Counted from the stretch's first letter, positions 33,561-44,899 are shown. The stretch is 47,296 bases of DNA from Symbiodinium natans (GCA_905221605.1 CAJNDS010001746.1:188001-235296); one strand, 5' to 3'. Numbers and translations: made by a program. Notes: a model not told the origin generated them from the letters alone.

Positions 33561-35380
33561 GTTTCCTTTGTAAAGTATTTGTTTAACAAACTGTTTACAA
33601 GGCACGCACGTGCAGCATAGCCTTTAAGTGTCCATCTTACGGGACAGCCCGCCCCATTTGCAAGCACCATCCTCTTTACGGTATGATACATTTTAAGAGC
33701 AGCCTCAAGAGAGTTCGCATCGGCTTCCAGGCGAGACGTTGAGAACAGGCACACCAGGAATCTAGTCTTATTAAGCGTCCTTCTATACATCCCATTCCCA
33801 CTACCTTCCCTTCACCAAGACCTTTCCGCACACCCCTCCCCGCCCCCGCGCCCTCCTGCCCAAACAAACCGCTTGGAGGAGCCGAAATCCGATCGCGGCT
33901 GGGGCCCCATCCCACACAGACCACACTCTCTCCCTCTCCCTCTCCCTCCCTCTCCCTCCCGCCCTCTCCCTCTCTGTGTCGAAGAAGTACGGGCCGTCGG
34001 CCTCAAGGCGGGTGAACGAGACCCGTCGCCACGAAGTCCTCAAGAACATGCAAAAACACTGAAGCAACAACACCCTTTGCACTGCAATCAGTCCTGCTCC
34101 ATGGTCCAATGACCTGTAGGGTGGCACCACCACCGCTCCCCGTCGGGGGTCTGGTAGCACCTGTGCATGCTTCAGCTCCTTCATGTCCGCTTATGTCCGC
34201 AGCCCTTATTTCCGTGCCATCGATCCTTGTACCAGCTACTATGTTCAGTATGTGGCTTGGCCTGTGGCCACTATTCCTATGGTTCAAAATGGCGACTAGC
34301 ATGGAAGCACTCCCCTGCATATTGTGACAGACTCCGTGGCATGAGCTATTCTCTTGAAACACGCTCCACGTCCACGCCCTGGACATTTTCGAAGGTAGTA
34401 CATCCAGCAGCAGTCATGCCATCGAGCGGTTGTCAGCCCCATTTTGCTTGTGTCACGCTGTCCCTTTCTGGCACGAATGTGTAACCATCGAGCGGCTGTC
34501 GCCACTCCGTTCCTTTCTGGTACGAATGCCTTACCATCGGGCGGTTATCAGCCCTCTTTTGTTAGTGCCACTCCGTCCCTTTCTGGCACGAATGCCTAAT
34601 CAAATTGGTTGGATGCCCGGTTTTTTACAGAGGGAAATAAAGCTTTTGCTGCTTGTGACCTATCAGTCCCATTTGTTGGGTTAGGTGAGTGCCTTGATGT
34701 GACTGAATTCTCTGTCACAGTGCACATACGTCTATCAGTCCCGTTCGTCGGGTGAGACGATGTTTCAGGCCAGATCTTGCATATGGTGTATTTTGACACT
34801 AGCGTCGCCTCTGCTGAACGCTGCCTCTGGTTCGGCACGTGGGTTCAGTTTGTTGCACATGCTCAAGCGAGCCGATGCCACAGTGCATTGCAGCGTAGCG
34901 TGAGACAGATAGACTGTTTGCGTCATGCAAAGTACAAAAAAACTTCCAAAGCAGCCGCAAAGTGCGAAGCGAAAATCCGCAGCCAAGACGCATGAAGCCA
35001 AGGGCCACCAATTGCGCAATAGCCTCCGGCAGCACCTTTGCGAAACTCATGTAGGCCCTTGATTTATAACCCCCCGTTGCTTTAAAGGCCGGGATTTGGG
35101 AACCTAACGAACTCTCAACAGAACAGCCCCACAAATCAAATAGTAAGTGGACTCAGCCTCAGACTCACATCCTTGCAACACTTCACGGTGAAGACTTCGA
35201 GCTGCAGATCTACAAAACTACCTGGAACGCCTCTGGTCCCTAAAATGATTGGGCGCCGCTCCAAATCGAGCGCTTTTGTCAAAGTAGCCAGCTTTATCGA
35301 CACCGGTAATATCCACAAACCAGAAAGGTCACGGTGACCATCATCAGTTCCAGACCACTTTTAGAAGGGTTTGGTAGGGG
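33561..35380. other. Non-coding or uncertain, with short tandem repeats
   Basis: A CTCCCT pyrimidine tract lies at about 33925-33980. Three eroded ~65-75-bp tandem units at about 34419-34610 each contain ATCGAGCGGTTGTC-like and CTTTCTGGCACGAATG motifs. CTATCAGTCCC(A/G)TT repeats occur at about 34662 and 34731. A 111-codon minus-strand frame at 34799-35134 (YMSFAKVLPEAIAQLVALGF) is weakly coding-like and unassigned. Confidence 0.4.
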
Positions 35381-35386
35381 ATTGGG

Positions 35387-35513
35387 ATGGCTATGAGTAT
35401 GGAGGTATATGCAAAAATACATATTGCATGGTTATTGGCTCTGGTCTTGCTTGGCTCTGGTCTTGCTTCAGGATTCCTGATGCAACCAAAATTTCGGGCT
35501 AAGGCTTCTCAAG
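35387..35513 (+). CDS. First exon encoding a signal peptide, possibly a plastid-targeting presequence
   Basis: The frame starts at ATG 35387, with alternative ATGs at 35393 and 35399. It reads MEVYAKIHIAWLLALVLLGS, then GLASGFLMQPKFRAKASQ. That is a short N-region, a strongly hydrophobic core, a small-residue cleavage site (LAS or similar), and then a Phe-containing, basic, acid-free stretch. In algae with secondary plastids, a signal peptide followed by an F-containing basic transit-like stretch targets plastids. The donor CAAG|GTTTGT follows. A possible second exon starts at 35621 after GAGACAG (phase fits, GLSSAKACSPERDQ). Mature protein unknown. It could equally be a plain secretory signal. 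Confidence 0.4.
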
Positions 35514-35544
35514 GTTTGTACCATGGACTTACAACTGTATGTCT

Positions 35545-35860
35545 CTACATGTATATGTATATATATATATATGTCTAAATGTATTGGATGACTATGTATT
35601 TTACTAGAATTGGGAGACAGGGCTTTCTTCAGCCAAGGCATGCTCTCCCGAACGGGATCAGATCGTCCAAACCCTTCAAAGCACTCCGTCGCAGGCAGTC
35701 TCCAGTGAATACATGTATACTTATAACGAGTGTTATATTGACTCATGTGCAGTATTGTGTTTATATGTTTGTGTCTGTAGACACATCTATATAGAACTCG
35801 AGTGTATGTGTATATGTATTCCCGCTGTCCTTGTATAAACCCTATACCAAGCTTTAACCC
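35545..35860. other. TA-rich microsatellite and intron-like DNA
   Basis: GTATATATATATATATGTC-like sequence at about 35548-35575, and further TGTATATGTATT near 35805, flank the possible second exon at 35621. Nothing else coding is seen. Confidence 0.5.
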
Positions 35861-36193
35861 TAGGGCCCTAAGATTACTTAAATGCATAAGCGCATGGAAG
35901 CTTTTCTCTCGTTCGCAAGTTAGGGTTGTTTACTCTTTGGTTAGGGTTGAGGGCTTAGGGTTACAAGGGGGTGGATGGATGGGACTTGGGGTGTAGAGTT
36001 AGGTTTCAAGGCTTTTGGGGGCATGAGGGCCCAGCGCCATGCCAAATGCGTCCAAGCCCTCCTCAACCCCGCCACACCCAACCTTCAACCCTCCACCCCT
36101 GACTCTAACCCGGTCTAACCCCACAAAAATCTGGGCTGCCGGGCGTCTGGGCTCGTGTCTGATCCTCGAAGGCTCGTGTGAATGAAGCATTTT

Positions 36194-36350
36194 ATAATAA
36201 GGAAAGGGCGGCACGACTGGGCTACCAAGAAACCCTCCAAAACCCCAAACTGCGATTAGGCTGAAGCATCCTAGAGCATCCCAAAGCCCTCATACAACAA
36301 AACCCTCAAGCCCTATGCAAACCTAAAGCGCGCACAAGCCCAACAAGCCC
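36194..36350 (+). repeat. Left direct repeat bracketing the A+T block
   Basis: It shares ATAATAAGGAAAGGGCGGCA, CTGGGCTACCA, CCCTCAAGCCCT, TGCAAACC and AAGCCC with 37491-37590 in the same order and orientation. This copy is longer by about 50 bp in the middle. Confidence 0.85.
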
Positions 36351-36364
36351 TATAAGTAAGGTGT

Positions 36365-37345
36365 ATTTATTTGCCTATATTATATATATATATCTATACA
36401 TATCTATCTATATAAATTTTTATGTATATTTATATACTTATATATTTATGTATTTAGTGATGTTTATTAATTTATTTATATATTTATGTATTTATGTATT
36501 GATGTATTTATGTATTTACATAATTATATAGTTATATATTTCTCTATTTATCGCTTTATGTATTTATGTGTTTATATATTCATATATTTATATATTTGTA
36601 CATTTATATATTTATATATTTCTCTATTTATCTATTTATCGCTTGATGTATTTATGTGTTTATATATTCTATATTTTATATATTTATAATTGTATATATT
36701 GATATTTGTATATTTTTATATTTATTTTTATATTTTATATTTGGTTATTATATTTATATATATTATATATTTATATTTATTATTTATATTTATAATTTAT
36801 ATATTTATATATTTACATATTTAATATTATATTTATAGATTTAATATTTATAATATTATAATTGTAATATTTAATTAATTACAATCTATGATTTTATAAA
36901 TATATAATATATAAATATATTAACTATATAATCTATTAATATATAATATAAAATGAAATATCTAAATATTAATAAACATATAAATATATAAAAATATATA
37001 CGAAATATGAATATATGAATATGTAAATATACATATATATATTAAATATAAATATACAATATACAAAATATACACATATATATAAATATATAAATATATA
37101 AATATATAAATATATAAATATATAAATATATAAATATATAAATGTATATATAAATACATAAATATATAAATATAAAAATATATATATATATATATAAATA
37201 TATAAATATATAAATATATAAATATATAAATATATGAATATATAAATATATAACAATATAAAAATATAAACATATAAATATATGAATATAAAATTATAAT
37301 TTTGTGTATTTATATATTTATACATATGTATATATTTATATATTG
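36365..37345. repeat. ~1-kb nearly pure A+T imperfect palindrome
   Basis: The left half (36365-36830) is T-rich on the plus strand with TATATTTATGTATTTAT-type units. The right half (36950-37345) is A-rich with ATATAAATATATAAATAT units, its complement. The centre near 36840-36950 is irregular TTAATATTTATAATAT. Halves of opposite strand bias can pair as one large hairpin. Tyr/Ile-rich open frames across it are artefacts of the repeat. Confidence 0.9.
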
Positions 37346-37490
37346 TATATTTAGCTACTTATGGATTTGCTTGATTCTGTAGCCCTTCAAGGGATTGTAT
37401 AAGGTACCTGATTCCATCATTCACTCCTGAGAGCCACTAACAAATCGTGTTTTTTTCAGGCATTTAGGCTGGTAGCCCAGTAACCATACT

Positions 37491-37590
37491 ATAATTAGGA
37501 AAGGGCGGCACCACTGGGCTACCACGAAAAGCCCTCACACAACACCCTCAAGCCCTGTGCAAACCCTAAGCATGTACCAGCCCAAAAGGG
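37491..37590 (+). repeat. Right direct repeat bracketing the A+T block
   Basis: The counterpart of 36194-36350, about 100 bp, with high similarity over the shared parts. It is followed by intergenic TTTAGGG-rich DNA. Confidence 0.85.
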
Positions 37591-38106
37591 CTTCTGAGAA
37601 GCCTTGTAGCCACCCCACGCCCTAGAGCCCACGCCCTAAATCCGACCGAAAGCCTAAAAGCACCTGAATTAAGAATCCCTCCTCCATTTGCTTTGCCTTT
37701 GCCACCGCCCAGATCACGTCCTGGGTTTATGGGGTGTATGGGGTTTATAGGGTTTGTGGGGTTTATAGGGTTTGTGGGTTTATAGGGTTGTTTAGGTTCA
37801 GGGCTTAGGGTTTAAGGCTTTAAGGGTTTAGGGTTTTGGATTTGAGGTTTAGGGCTTAGGGCTGTGGGCTTCAGGATTTTAAAGAACTTGGGTTCAGGGG
37901 TTAGGATTTTCAGGGGTGGGGGGCTATTTGGGGTTCAGGGTTGTTCAAAACATGGACATCGGCTCGTTGATTTCCTTCGTACTTTCCCACTGGCCCTCAG
38001 GGGTCCGGGAAGCCGAAAGTCCCAAAACGACTTGGCATCAACTGCAGATTCCGCCACCCGCCGCGTACCACACAATTTCCAAGATGGGGAAGAACCAAAG
38101 AAGAAC
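37591..38106. other. Intergenic DNA with GGGTTTATAGGG and TTTAGGG motifs
   Basis: From about 37725 to 37925, GGGTTTATAGGGTTTGTG-like and GGGTTTAGGG phrases recur. The region lies directly 3' of the minus-strand gene ending at 38107. Confidence 0.6.
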
Positions 38107-38745
38107 TCAATTCTTTGTTTCCCTTTTGGGCAAAGTGGTCAGTTGCACCAGCACAGGGTCGCACACAGATCGGATGTTGGCCTCAAGTTTCTGCACTTTT
38201 CATTGCTTCTGCGGGACACCAGGCACCTTCTTTTTGCAGCAAGCAAGCTTGTTGGACCTAATGTTTTTGTTTATCGCTCGTAGGCCTTCCATTTCTCTGC
38301 TCCCGCCAATTCAAGCGAGTAGAAGCAAAACAGAGTTGCGCGCGTGCTTGCACAGCTGTTAGGTCCGAGGACTGGGGAACGGGGTCAGTTTTCTGGCAGC
38401 AGAGCCCGTGTTGAGTTGTGCATGATTCACACAAGCCGCCTCAGTGGACGGCTCTGACCGTTCGCTTCTCAAGGCGATTGGCAAGGGCAGGATGACATAT
38501 TCATGGAAGACGTTGTGCTTTATCTTCCTTTCTCGCTCTCGACCTTCAGGCCCTGGCTGCATCTCCAGACGAAGGATCTGGTCTTGCTGCCTGATTGTTT
38601 TGAGGACATACCTGCAAAACAGCAAGACTCACGCTCGGACCCACGCTCGCGTAGCTGCTGCACAAGCTCGCTGATGTACCTTGCATTGACAGGTCTCGGG
38701 CCAGACAGCCCAACGTCTCTTTTGAAGATACTTCGGCACGCAGAG
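38107..38745 (-). CDS. 3' end of an unidentified gene, three phase-consistent exons
   Basis: Exon 38745-38680 (22 residues; SIFKRDVGLSGPRPVNA) joins through a 68-bp GT-AG intron to exon 38611-38440. That exon has 57 residues: YVLKTIRQQDQILRLEMQ, a charged middle, HNVFHEYVILPLPIAL. A 258-bp GC-AG intron leads to the terminal exon 38181-38107 (ANIRSVCDPVLVQLTTLPKR, stop). Acceptors TTTTGCAG|G and CTTGAG|G match the RFC gene style. An upstream patch near 38900-38960 (PLTAAGLVRRLVAEVKRS) may be another exon. The protein is helical and charged. I do not recognise the family. Confidence 0.6.
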
Positions 38746-38989
38746 CTGAACTGACGCGGACTTACAGCCTGCATCCTACAGCATGTGTGCACGCATTGCG
38801 TCAAGCACAAAGTGAAAATCGTGACTTCGAAACAGCACCGCGGGCCCCGAAAGAAACGGACAGTCACTCAAAGGCAGCTATTCAGCGAAGCTGCACCTGG
38901 CTTCGCTTGACCTCCGCCACAAGTCGCCTGACGAGGCCAGCGGCAGTCAGTGGCAAGGTTGGAAGACGACTCAAGTCGAAAGAAATGCA

Positions 38990-39970
38990 GGAACTCAATC
39001 AAAGCACAGAAATCAAACCAAGAGGCTCTGTGTTGCACTTCCTAAGCTGCGCACGCAGACAGTGCCAGTCCGTGTCCCCTGAGGCTGCCCTTGTTCGGCC
39101 ACGGTGTACTATTGATAGCTTTCAGCGAGCCAACACACATATCAACAAACACATATGAAGTATGAACGAATGGGAAAAAAACAGAAAGCTCACAGATATG
39201 CATGTACGCCCATATAAAGAAACAAACACATATACATGTATATATATATATACATATATATGTATAATGTATATGCATATTTACACATTTCTACACAGGC
39301 GTTGTTCAACTTTGCTGTATTTACTTTTATGTATTTATGGTGTCGCAGCACATCAGTACCCGATCATGGTATCCCCCAAGCTGTAAACGCTACCCATGGA
39401 GGGTTCAGGTTTGACAACGGCAGACATAATTACACACATAACATCGATCATCACATCACCTCCCGCAACGCAGCCAAACGGTTGACGTAACGTGCCATAG
39501 CGTAGAGCAGCGTAAAAGAACATAGCATAATATGACACATAGGGCAACATTCCATTGCGTCGACATAACACAACACACAGAAAGCCAGTTACATACACGC
39601 CTGTCAGCTGCACGTGTTGTGTTGCCTTGACGGCAAGCCAGCAAGCAATCGGTTCTAGATGCTACACACAGGTGATCAGTTTCTCAGGATGCAGGGGCCA
39701 TGCGCAACACATGGGTCAGTGCTGGCTTCAGCAGCAGCGAACATGTGACTGCTTCGGAGAGCATTTGCGTGAGGAACTTCAACTTGCGTCCTTGCAATCG
39801 CTAAGAAAGGCTTTCGGCGGGGCTCGGGAATTTCGAATTTGCAGTGCTTGCAGAGACGAGAGTGAAGCAGCTTGACTGGCTTCCCCGAAGTCAGTCTTGC
39901 TTGCGATGGCACCACTGTGCCTTCCTGATACCTCAACAGTCTCCCCGGCAGCATGACAAGTCCGTGCCCA
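38990..39970. other. Unassigned sequence with a TA microsatellite
   Basis: ACATATACATGTATATATATATATACATATATATG-like microsatellite at about 39226-39265. A plus-strand patch at 39710-39875 (GEHLREELQLASLQSLRKAF) is weakly coding-like, ending in a stop at 39875. It could be an exon, but no junctions support it. Confidence 0.35.
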
Positions 39971-40381
39971 TCACACGGCGAGTTTGTTGTCGAGTTCCTT
40001 GGCGTTCTTCACGTTGGTTGCGCGGCCGATCGGCACGCGCATTTCCGCTTTGAGTACATGCAAAAGCCCACCTACTTACATATATAGCACTTGTGGCAGC
40101 GATTGCGCGTCGAAACAACTCAAGCGATTGCCTCATACTGATACACGGCGTAGATGGGACGTATTCTTCTTTGGCGTTTCTCATTGTATCATTGCAAGTT
40201 AATAGGCCTCACCCTGTCCGGGCGAGCTGCTCCTGCTTCAACTCTGACGCTATCTTCTCTCTGTGAACTGGCAAGTCCTCATTTGAACCTAGTGTCTCTC
40301 GCGCACAGAGCTTGTCCACGACGCCCCGATAAACCTTCATGGTGTTTCGCTTCTCACGCCAGGCCATCTCGGACCTCATCT
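39971..40381 (-). CDS. Small unidentified gene, probably three exons to the stop
   Basis: A possible start ATG at about 40379 (MRSEMAWREKRNTMKVYRG) opens exon 1, which continues VVDKLCARE, then HREKIASELKQEQLARTG and ends at GG|GTGAGG (40213). After an 81-bp intron, exon 2 (40131-40091, AG|G acceptor) reads SLELFRRAIAAT. The last exon (40047-39971) reads EMRVPIGRATNVKNAKELDN and stops. Phases agree throughout. The second intron would be only 43 bp, unusually short, so that junction needs caution. The protein is strongly helical and charged. No family recognised. Upstream exons are possible. Confidence 0.5.
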
Positions 40382-42180
40382 TCGTGACCGCAGAGGACCC
40401 AGCATTCGCATCCCAGCAAGACAGCACGCACAAGCAAGGATCACACGGATCTAGAAGAACTGCTGCAACGAGTTTTGCTAGCTAGCAGCTAGCACTGTGC
40501 CAGCACCCTGTGCCATGCTCGTTCAGGCCTCCCTTTGCCGAGCAACGCCCTCTCCAGGTTGTGGACTCTCGCGCGAAGCATGTGGAGCTCCAATCTCGCT
40601 GAGTGAAGCCTTGGAGAGCAACATCCATTCCCGTTGCAGCACAGGCTCAGGCAGGCCAGATTGTGGTGATTGCATCTTCTGGACGGACTTTGCATCCGTG
40701 CATGGGGAACTAGCACGATGGTTGCTCAAAATGATGTGCCCGACTCCGTTCAACTCTCGCAGCCGAAACCCACTCCTTCCCAGATCGAGGAGGTTAACAC
40801 TCACAGATTCCCCAACAGAACAGCTCACCAACTGCACTCCCCAACATTCCTCGCGGCTCTTCCCACCCATACAAAACAATCAAGGCGCTCCGCCGAAAAG
40901 TCCTGTCAGGATAGCTGATCCGCGAAGCCAGCAGAAGAGATGCATCTTGTGTTCTCAACGTCCTCTGGGCAACGCTCGCCGCCAGGACCCGCGGCACTCC
41001 AGTCAAAAGGGGCCATGGTGCTCCCCGCGAGGATATGTTGATGCTGGATCGGGTTGTAACGGGCGCCTCGTGCTTTCGCCGGACAGACTCTTCTTACAGT
41101 GCGGCAAATGCTGGTGCTCAAGCTGTTGAAGCCGTAGACCCCCCAACATACCCCAAACCTGAAAGGGTTCATGAAGAAGCTACTTCCCGTTGCGGGTGGA
41201 GTGTATCAGCTACGGCCAGGCGCAAGTTCATCCAAGGAAAGCATCGCAAGCCACACGGCAACACTTGCATCAGCAAAGCCTCAAGCTCCAGGCGTGATGG
41301 AGGGGTTAGCCCTCCCAAGCCTCCCCACCCTTTTCCATCTTCAAGATGTTCGCGCCGCTGCTCCATGAACTACCACGAGCTCCTACGGCATAGTCAGGCT
41401 ACGGGTGATTCTGAACGCATGACCGTGTTCTGTCGTAGACCGTCTCGAGCAGTACACTGGAGCTTAGGTGCCACCAAGATATAGCCACATAGAGCATTCT
41501 ACCCTACCGTAGACCTACTCCTACTTCGCCTGACTACACGCATGCATCTCATCATGCTGAGAGCTTGAACGTGGCGAGCTTGAACGTGGCGAGCCTGAGC
41601 ATGCGCCATTCTCTGCTAAAATGCGCTTAATATTGCTTCATATGTACGCCAAAGATTCGTGGACTCTTCAGTGTGGACACTGCGAAACATCACAAGCACA
41701 GCAAACGCCTGGCGAATCAGCTTGCACCTCTTCCTCGCCCACTTGGCCTGCAAACTGAGTGTGCTTTGATTGCATGAGAAGCTTCATCGTGCGTTGAACG
41801 CGCTAGTTGGGACGTGTCTGTGCCTTGAAGTGTCTCACTCGGGCCGGGCTGCAGGTCACCTGCACTGCTGATCGGCGGCCCACATAACAAGCGGAAAGAG
41901 GGTAAAGGGGGCAACACTTGCATGACAGGTTACGAGTCGTAGACCTGTGCTCAGATTCGCCGCTTCATCCCGATCCTGAGAGGAGTCTGCCAACCCTTTC
42001 GGTGGATTTGGTTTGCGAAAGCGACAAATTTTTGATGTCGACAACCCTGGTTTGCAACCCGACCCCCTGACGGACCCCTTTTCCCTGAACCGCCTCAGAC
42101 AAACAGGTATTTCATACGGCGTCAGGCCGCCCAGCATTTTAAACATCCGGAAACCCACCCAGCTCCACTTATTTAAAAAA
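40382..42180. other. Unassigned; several short coding-like patches
   Basis: On the minus strand near 40500-40640 a leucine-zipper-like patch reads RLELHMLRARVHNLERAL, competing with a second frame. At 41561-41600 there is a 15-bp tandem repeat GAGCTTGAACGTGGC (two perfect units plus a partial). A minus-strand frame at 41856-42158 (MLGGLTPYEIPVCLRRF) is weakly coding-like. None could be assembled. Confidence 0.3.
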
Positions 42181-42236
42181 CGTCACCGTGGATTGTGGGT
42201 TTAGGAAGTCAGGCCTTGCGGCTTCTGCTCTTTGGG

Positions 42237-42318
42237 GCGGGGGTGGCGGCGGGGGTGGCGGTGGGGGTGGCGGCGGTGGTGGTGGCGGCGGCGGCGGCGG
42301 TGTGGCGGTGTGGCGGTG
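42237..42318 (+). repeat. GGC/GGT triplet-rich low-complexity tract
   Basis: Irregular GGC, GGT and GGGGGT units over about 80 bp. They open Gly, Ala/Val, Pro and His/Arg-rich frames on both strands, none with other coding support. Confidence 0.9.
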
Positions 42319-44500
42319 CGGCGGCGGAGCCGTGCCTCTGCAGCCAAGGCTTGGCTGTGCTCCCTGGCCCTGAGTTGGCATCTCAGCATTTCAGCATCCC
42401 GCCGTGAAAAATAGCACATCGAACATCCCCATTCTGTCCCTGAAACCCAACTCCATCAGCATAAGCAAACATCACCAGAGTGTGCCGAACCCTTCCAAAA
42501 CCTATTCCTTTTTGCAGCCCTTAAAACAACACCAAAGACCCCTTAACAACCAATGAAGATTAAGAACCCTCGCTCTCAGCGAAGCCAGCGAAGATGCAAG
42601 TGGAGCCCCCTCCTCCGAGACAGCCCGGGTACAGCTGACCCCGGAAACCCGAATCGTCAGGACAAGAGGGTTTGCGAGGTTGCGTGTGATGCCCTGCGCC
42701 GACCTCGCCACTTTCTCGGCCACGTTGCAACAACTTCACCAGAGACCTCCTGAAACCGAATAAACCCTGAAAGCTCAGGAGTGAAACAAGAATCCCTACC
42801 CCAAACACTACACATCGCCCACAGCAACAATCCGGCAGAGTTCTCCGCCTGAATCTTTAACGCTACATTTCGGTACATTGCCGGCCCGATCCTCCCCGTC
42901 CTGCCAATACGCTTGCCCTCGCTTTGTTCGGCAAAATTTCGGTTTCTCACGCAGGCCTCTGTGGCCTGCTAGTTCAGGCAAGATTCCAGCACAGCTGCCC
43001 GCCTGATCCTCCCTGGCATGCTTCAACGGATGACATTCCGGCACACGTGCCGGTCTTTTGTCCTGAATGTTGTAAGCCTCTTTGTGCCTAGAACCGAATA
43101 ACCCCACTTGTCGATTGGGAAAAACACAAGACGTTTGGGCATTGCTGCGTAAGGCCCCGGCATTTGCTCGTTGTGTCGGGACCTTAGACCAAAGCGCCCC
43201 GACAGCGCCACAGCACAAACCGGAACGAAGCAGCATCCAGAACCCCGAACAGAGGGGCATACAAGGAAAGCAGGAGATGGAAGCTAGTAACAGACATATA
43301 CAGCACACAAAAAACACATCAATAATACCTCGTTTGTAAGTGTCTGTCATTCTGTTGCATCGTGTGCCTTCTCAGCACGGCACAAGACGATGTTCATAGT
43401 GATTGTGTTCAAATACCAGTATTGGAACTTCGCGAATGAAACTTCGAATGGAAGCAGGAGCTGAACAGCACCTGAACAGCAAAACGATACGGTCGGCCAG
43501 TGACTAGCAGTAGGCCCTCAAGGCACTTGGCCGAAACACGGTTGTCGACCACATGATCCACACAGGTCGCGCTAAGTTTGGGGAGTTGCGCCATAGAGTT
43601 GGGGAGCTCGCCAAGACCACGTGTCCTCTACCTTGACTGCCAGGTGAGAGCGCAACACATAGCTGACGCCGTCCGACTATGCTTCTTCGGGCGCCAACAT
43701 ACTCGACGAGACTTTGCCGCCCCGCCGGGCAGCGTGCTGTGGTTAGATGACCGTGGTAGGGTACCGTCAGGACAGAACAAGCAACGAGCACAGCATCAAC
43801 AAAGAAGAGCACAGCACCACAAGGCCGAGCAGCCCTAACGACATCTAACCTCCATGGAACTGCGCAGGCACAAAGGGCGGCTGGTTTAGCGCTTCAATGG
43901 CGGACCACGCTGGCCCCCAGTACCGCCCCCAGTACCGCGCGATTGATTTTTTGAGATGATCGCCCCCATACAATTTGAGTTTTTCTCGCACATGTGCAAT
44001 TTCAGCCAAAGATGGCAGAGAACATGATAAACACTCTAAATCGTCGTGTACATAAATATATATATATATATAACCCCAAAAAAGGTATCCCCCCCTAGCA
44101 CCCCTCAAACAGCAGACGACCTTAAACCTCGCTGACCTTTTCTTGTATAAACCTGAATGGGTTGGTTGTAGGCACCCTCTCTTTCGTAGACGCAGGCACG
44201 AGGCAGTCGTTGGCATAGGCACCCTCTTTCGTGGGCAAAGGTCCGGAACGCCTGTGCCCAGGAAAAAGGGTCCCCATGCCCGCGAACGAGTGCGCCTATG
44301 CTCACGAAAGTGTGTGTCTAGTAGGCCATTCATTGGGCACACTTTTCATGGGCAAAGGGACCCTCTTTGGGTGTTGGTACAATCTTTCGTGGGGCACGCG
44401 CTAGGTCAACATACTGGGTCTTGAGGGGTTTAGACCCACGAGCATCTGCCTCTGACCTCTGGTGACGTACTCTTTGCGCTCACGATGCAAGAACGAGGTC
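42319..44500. other. No firmly supported gene
   Basis: The region contains eroded repeats: GCCGGCCCGATCCTCCC- and GCCCGCCTGATCCTCCC-like phrases near 42880 and 43000, and GGCACCCTCTTTCGTGGGCA-like units at about 44170-44400. A TA microsatellite lies at 44054-44072. A minus-strand frame at 43504-43812 starts with a hydrophobic MLFFVDAVLVACSVLT but has no other support. Confidence 0.35.
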
Positions 44501-44535
44501 AAGCGGGGAACCCGAACTCAGCCGGCAAAACACGC

Positions 44536-44871
44536 CTATCCGAACGGAGACGATGGTAATTGCTTGTTGAGAAAGAAGTCCAAAACATTATGTACCTGTT
44601 CCTTAACTTGACAACGGAGGCTCGCCTCCTCGTTGCTTTGCGTCCGCCTCGCCCGTCGACCAACCTTCCGCCCGATCTCGCTCGCCATTGCATTGCCCTT
44701 CATTCCCCACCTACTCATATTGCACATTCTATGCCCTCCGAGAAGCCGCACAGGAGAAGACACAAGACGCAACAGAGGCAAAGACCAGGGCACAATCATT
44801 ACAAGAGGTACCTCTGTTCGGGTTCGGGACATGCTCCTGAGGCGCCGGCAGCATGAGAGCAACTCTTGCAG
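44536..44871 (-). CDS. 3' end of a small unidentified gene, two exons
   Basis: Exon 44871-44812 (20 residues, LQELLSCCRRLRSMSRTRTE) has acceptor CTTGCAG and donor GAG|GTACC. After a 114-bp intron the terminal exon 44697-44536, with acceptor GAAG|G, reads MASEIGRKVGRRARRTQS, NEEASLRCQVKEQVHNVLDF, then FLNKQLPSSPFG and a stop. Both joins are phase 0. An alternative donor (CAG|GTACAT) inside the last exon would shorten it. The product is small, basic and helical. I do not recognise it. Upstream exons remain unknown. Confidence 0.5.
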   Translation of the reverse strand: MQELLSCCRRLRSMSRTRTEVPLVMIVPWSLPLLRLVSSPVRLLGGHRMCNMSRWGMKGNAMASEIGRKVGRRARRTQSNEEASLRCQVKEQVHNVLDFFLNKQLPSSPFG

Positions 44872-44899
44872 CTGCAAGTTCCACCCGCACACGATAAAG

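Noticed and set aside
33213-33605. Gly/Arg and Glu-Gly-Ala repeat proteins on the minus strand, Pro-rich on plus
   Set aside because: All are readings of one 9-bp minisatellite; frames on both strands being open is the signature of a repeat.
36486-37325. Tyr/Ile-rich frames of 60-118 codons
   Set aside because: Produced by TATATTTA/TAAATATA repeats in A+T-only DNA.
42169-42414. Poly-Pro, poly-Gly and His/Arg frames
   Set aside because: Products of the GGC/GGT tract at 42237-42318, with no splice signals.
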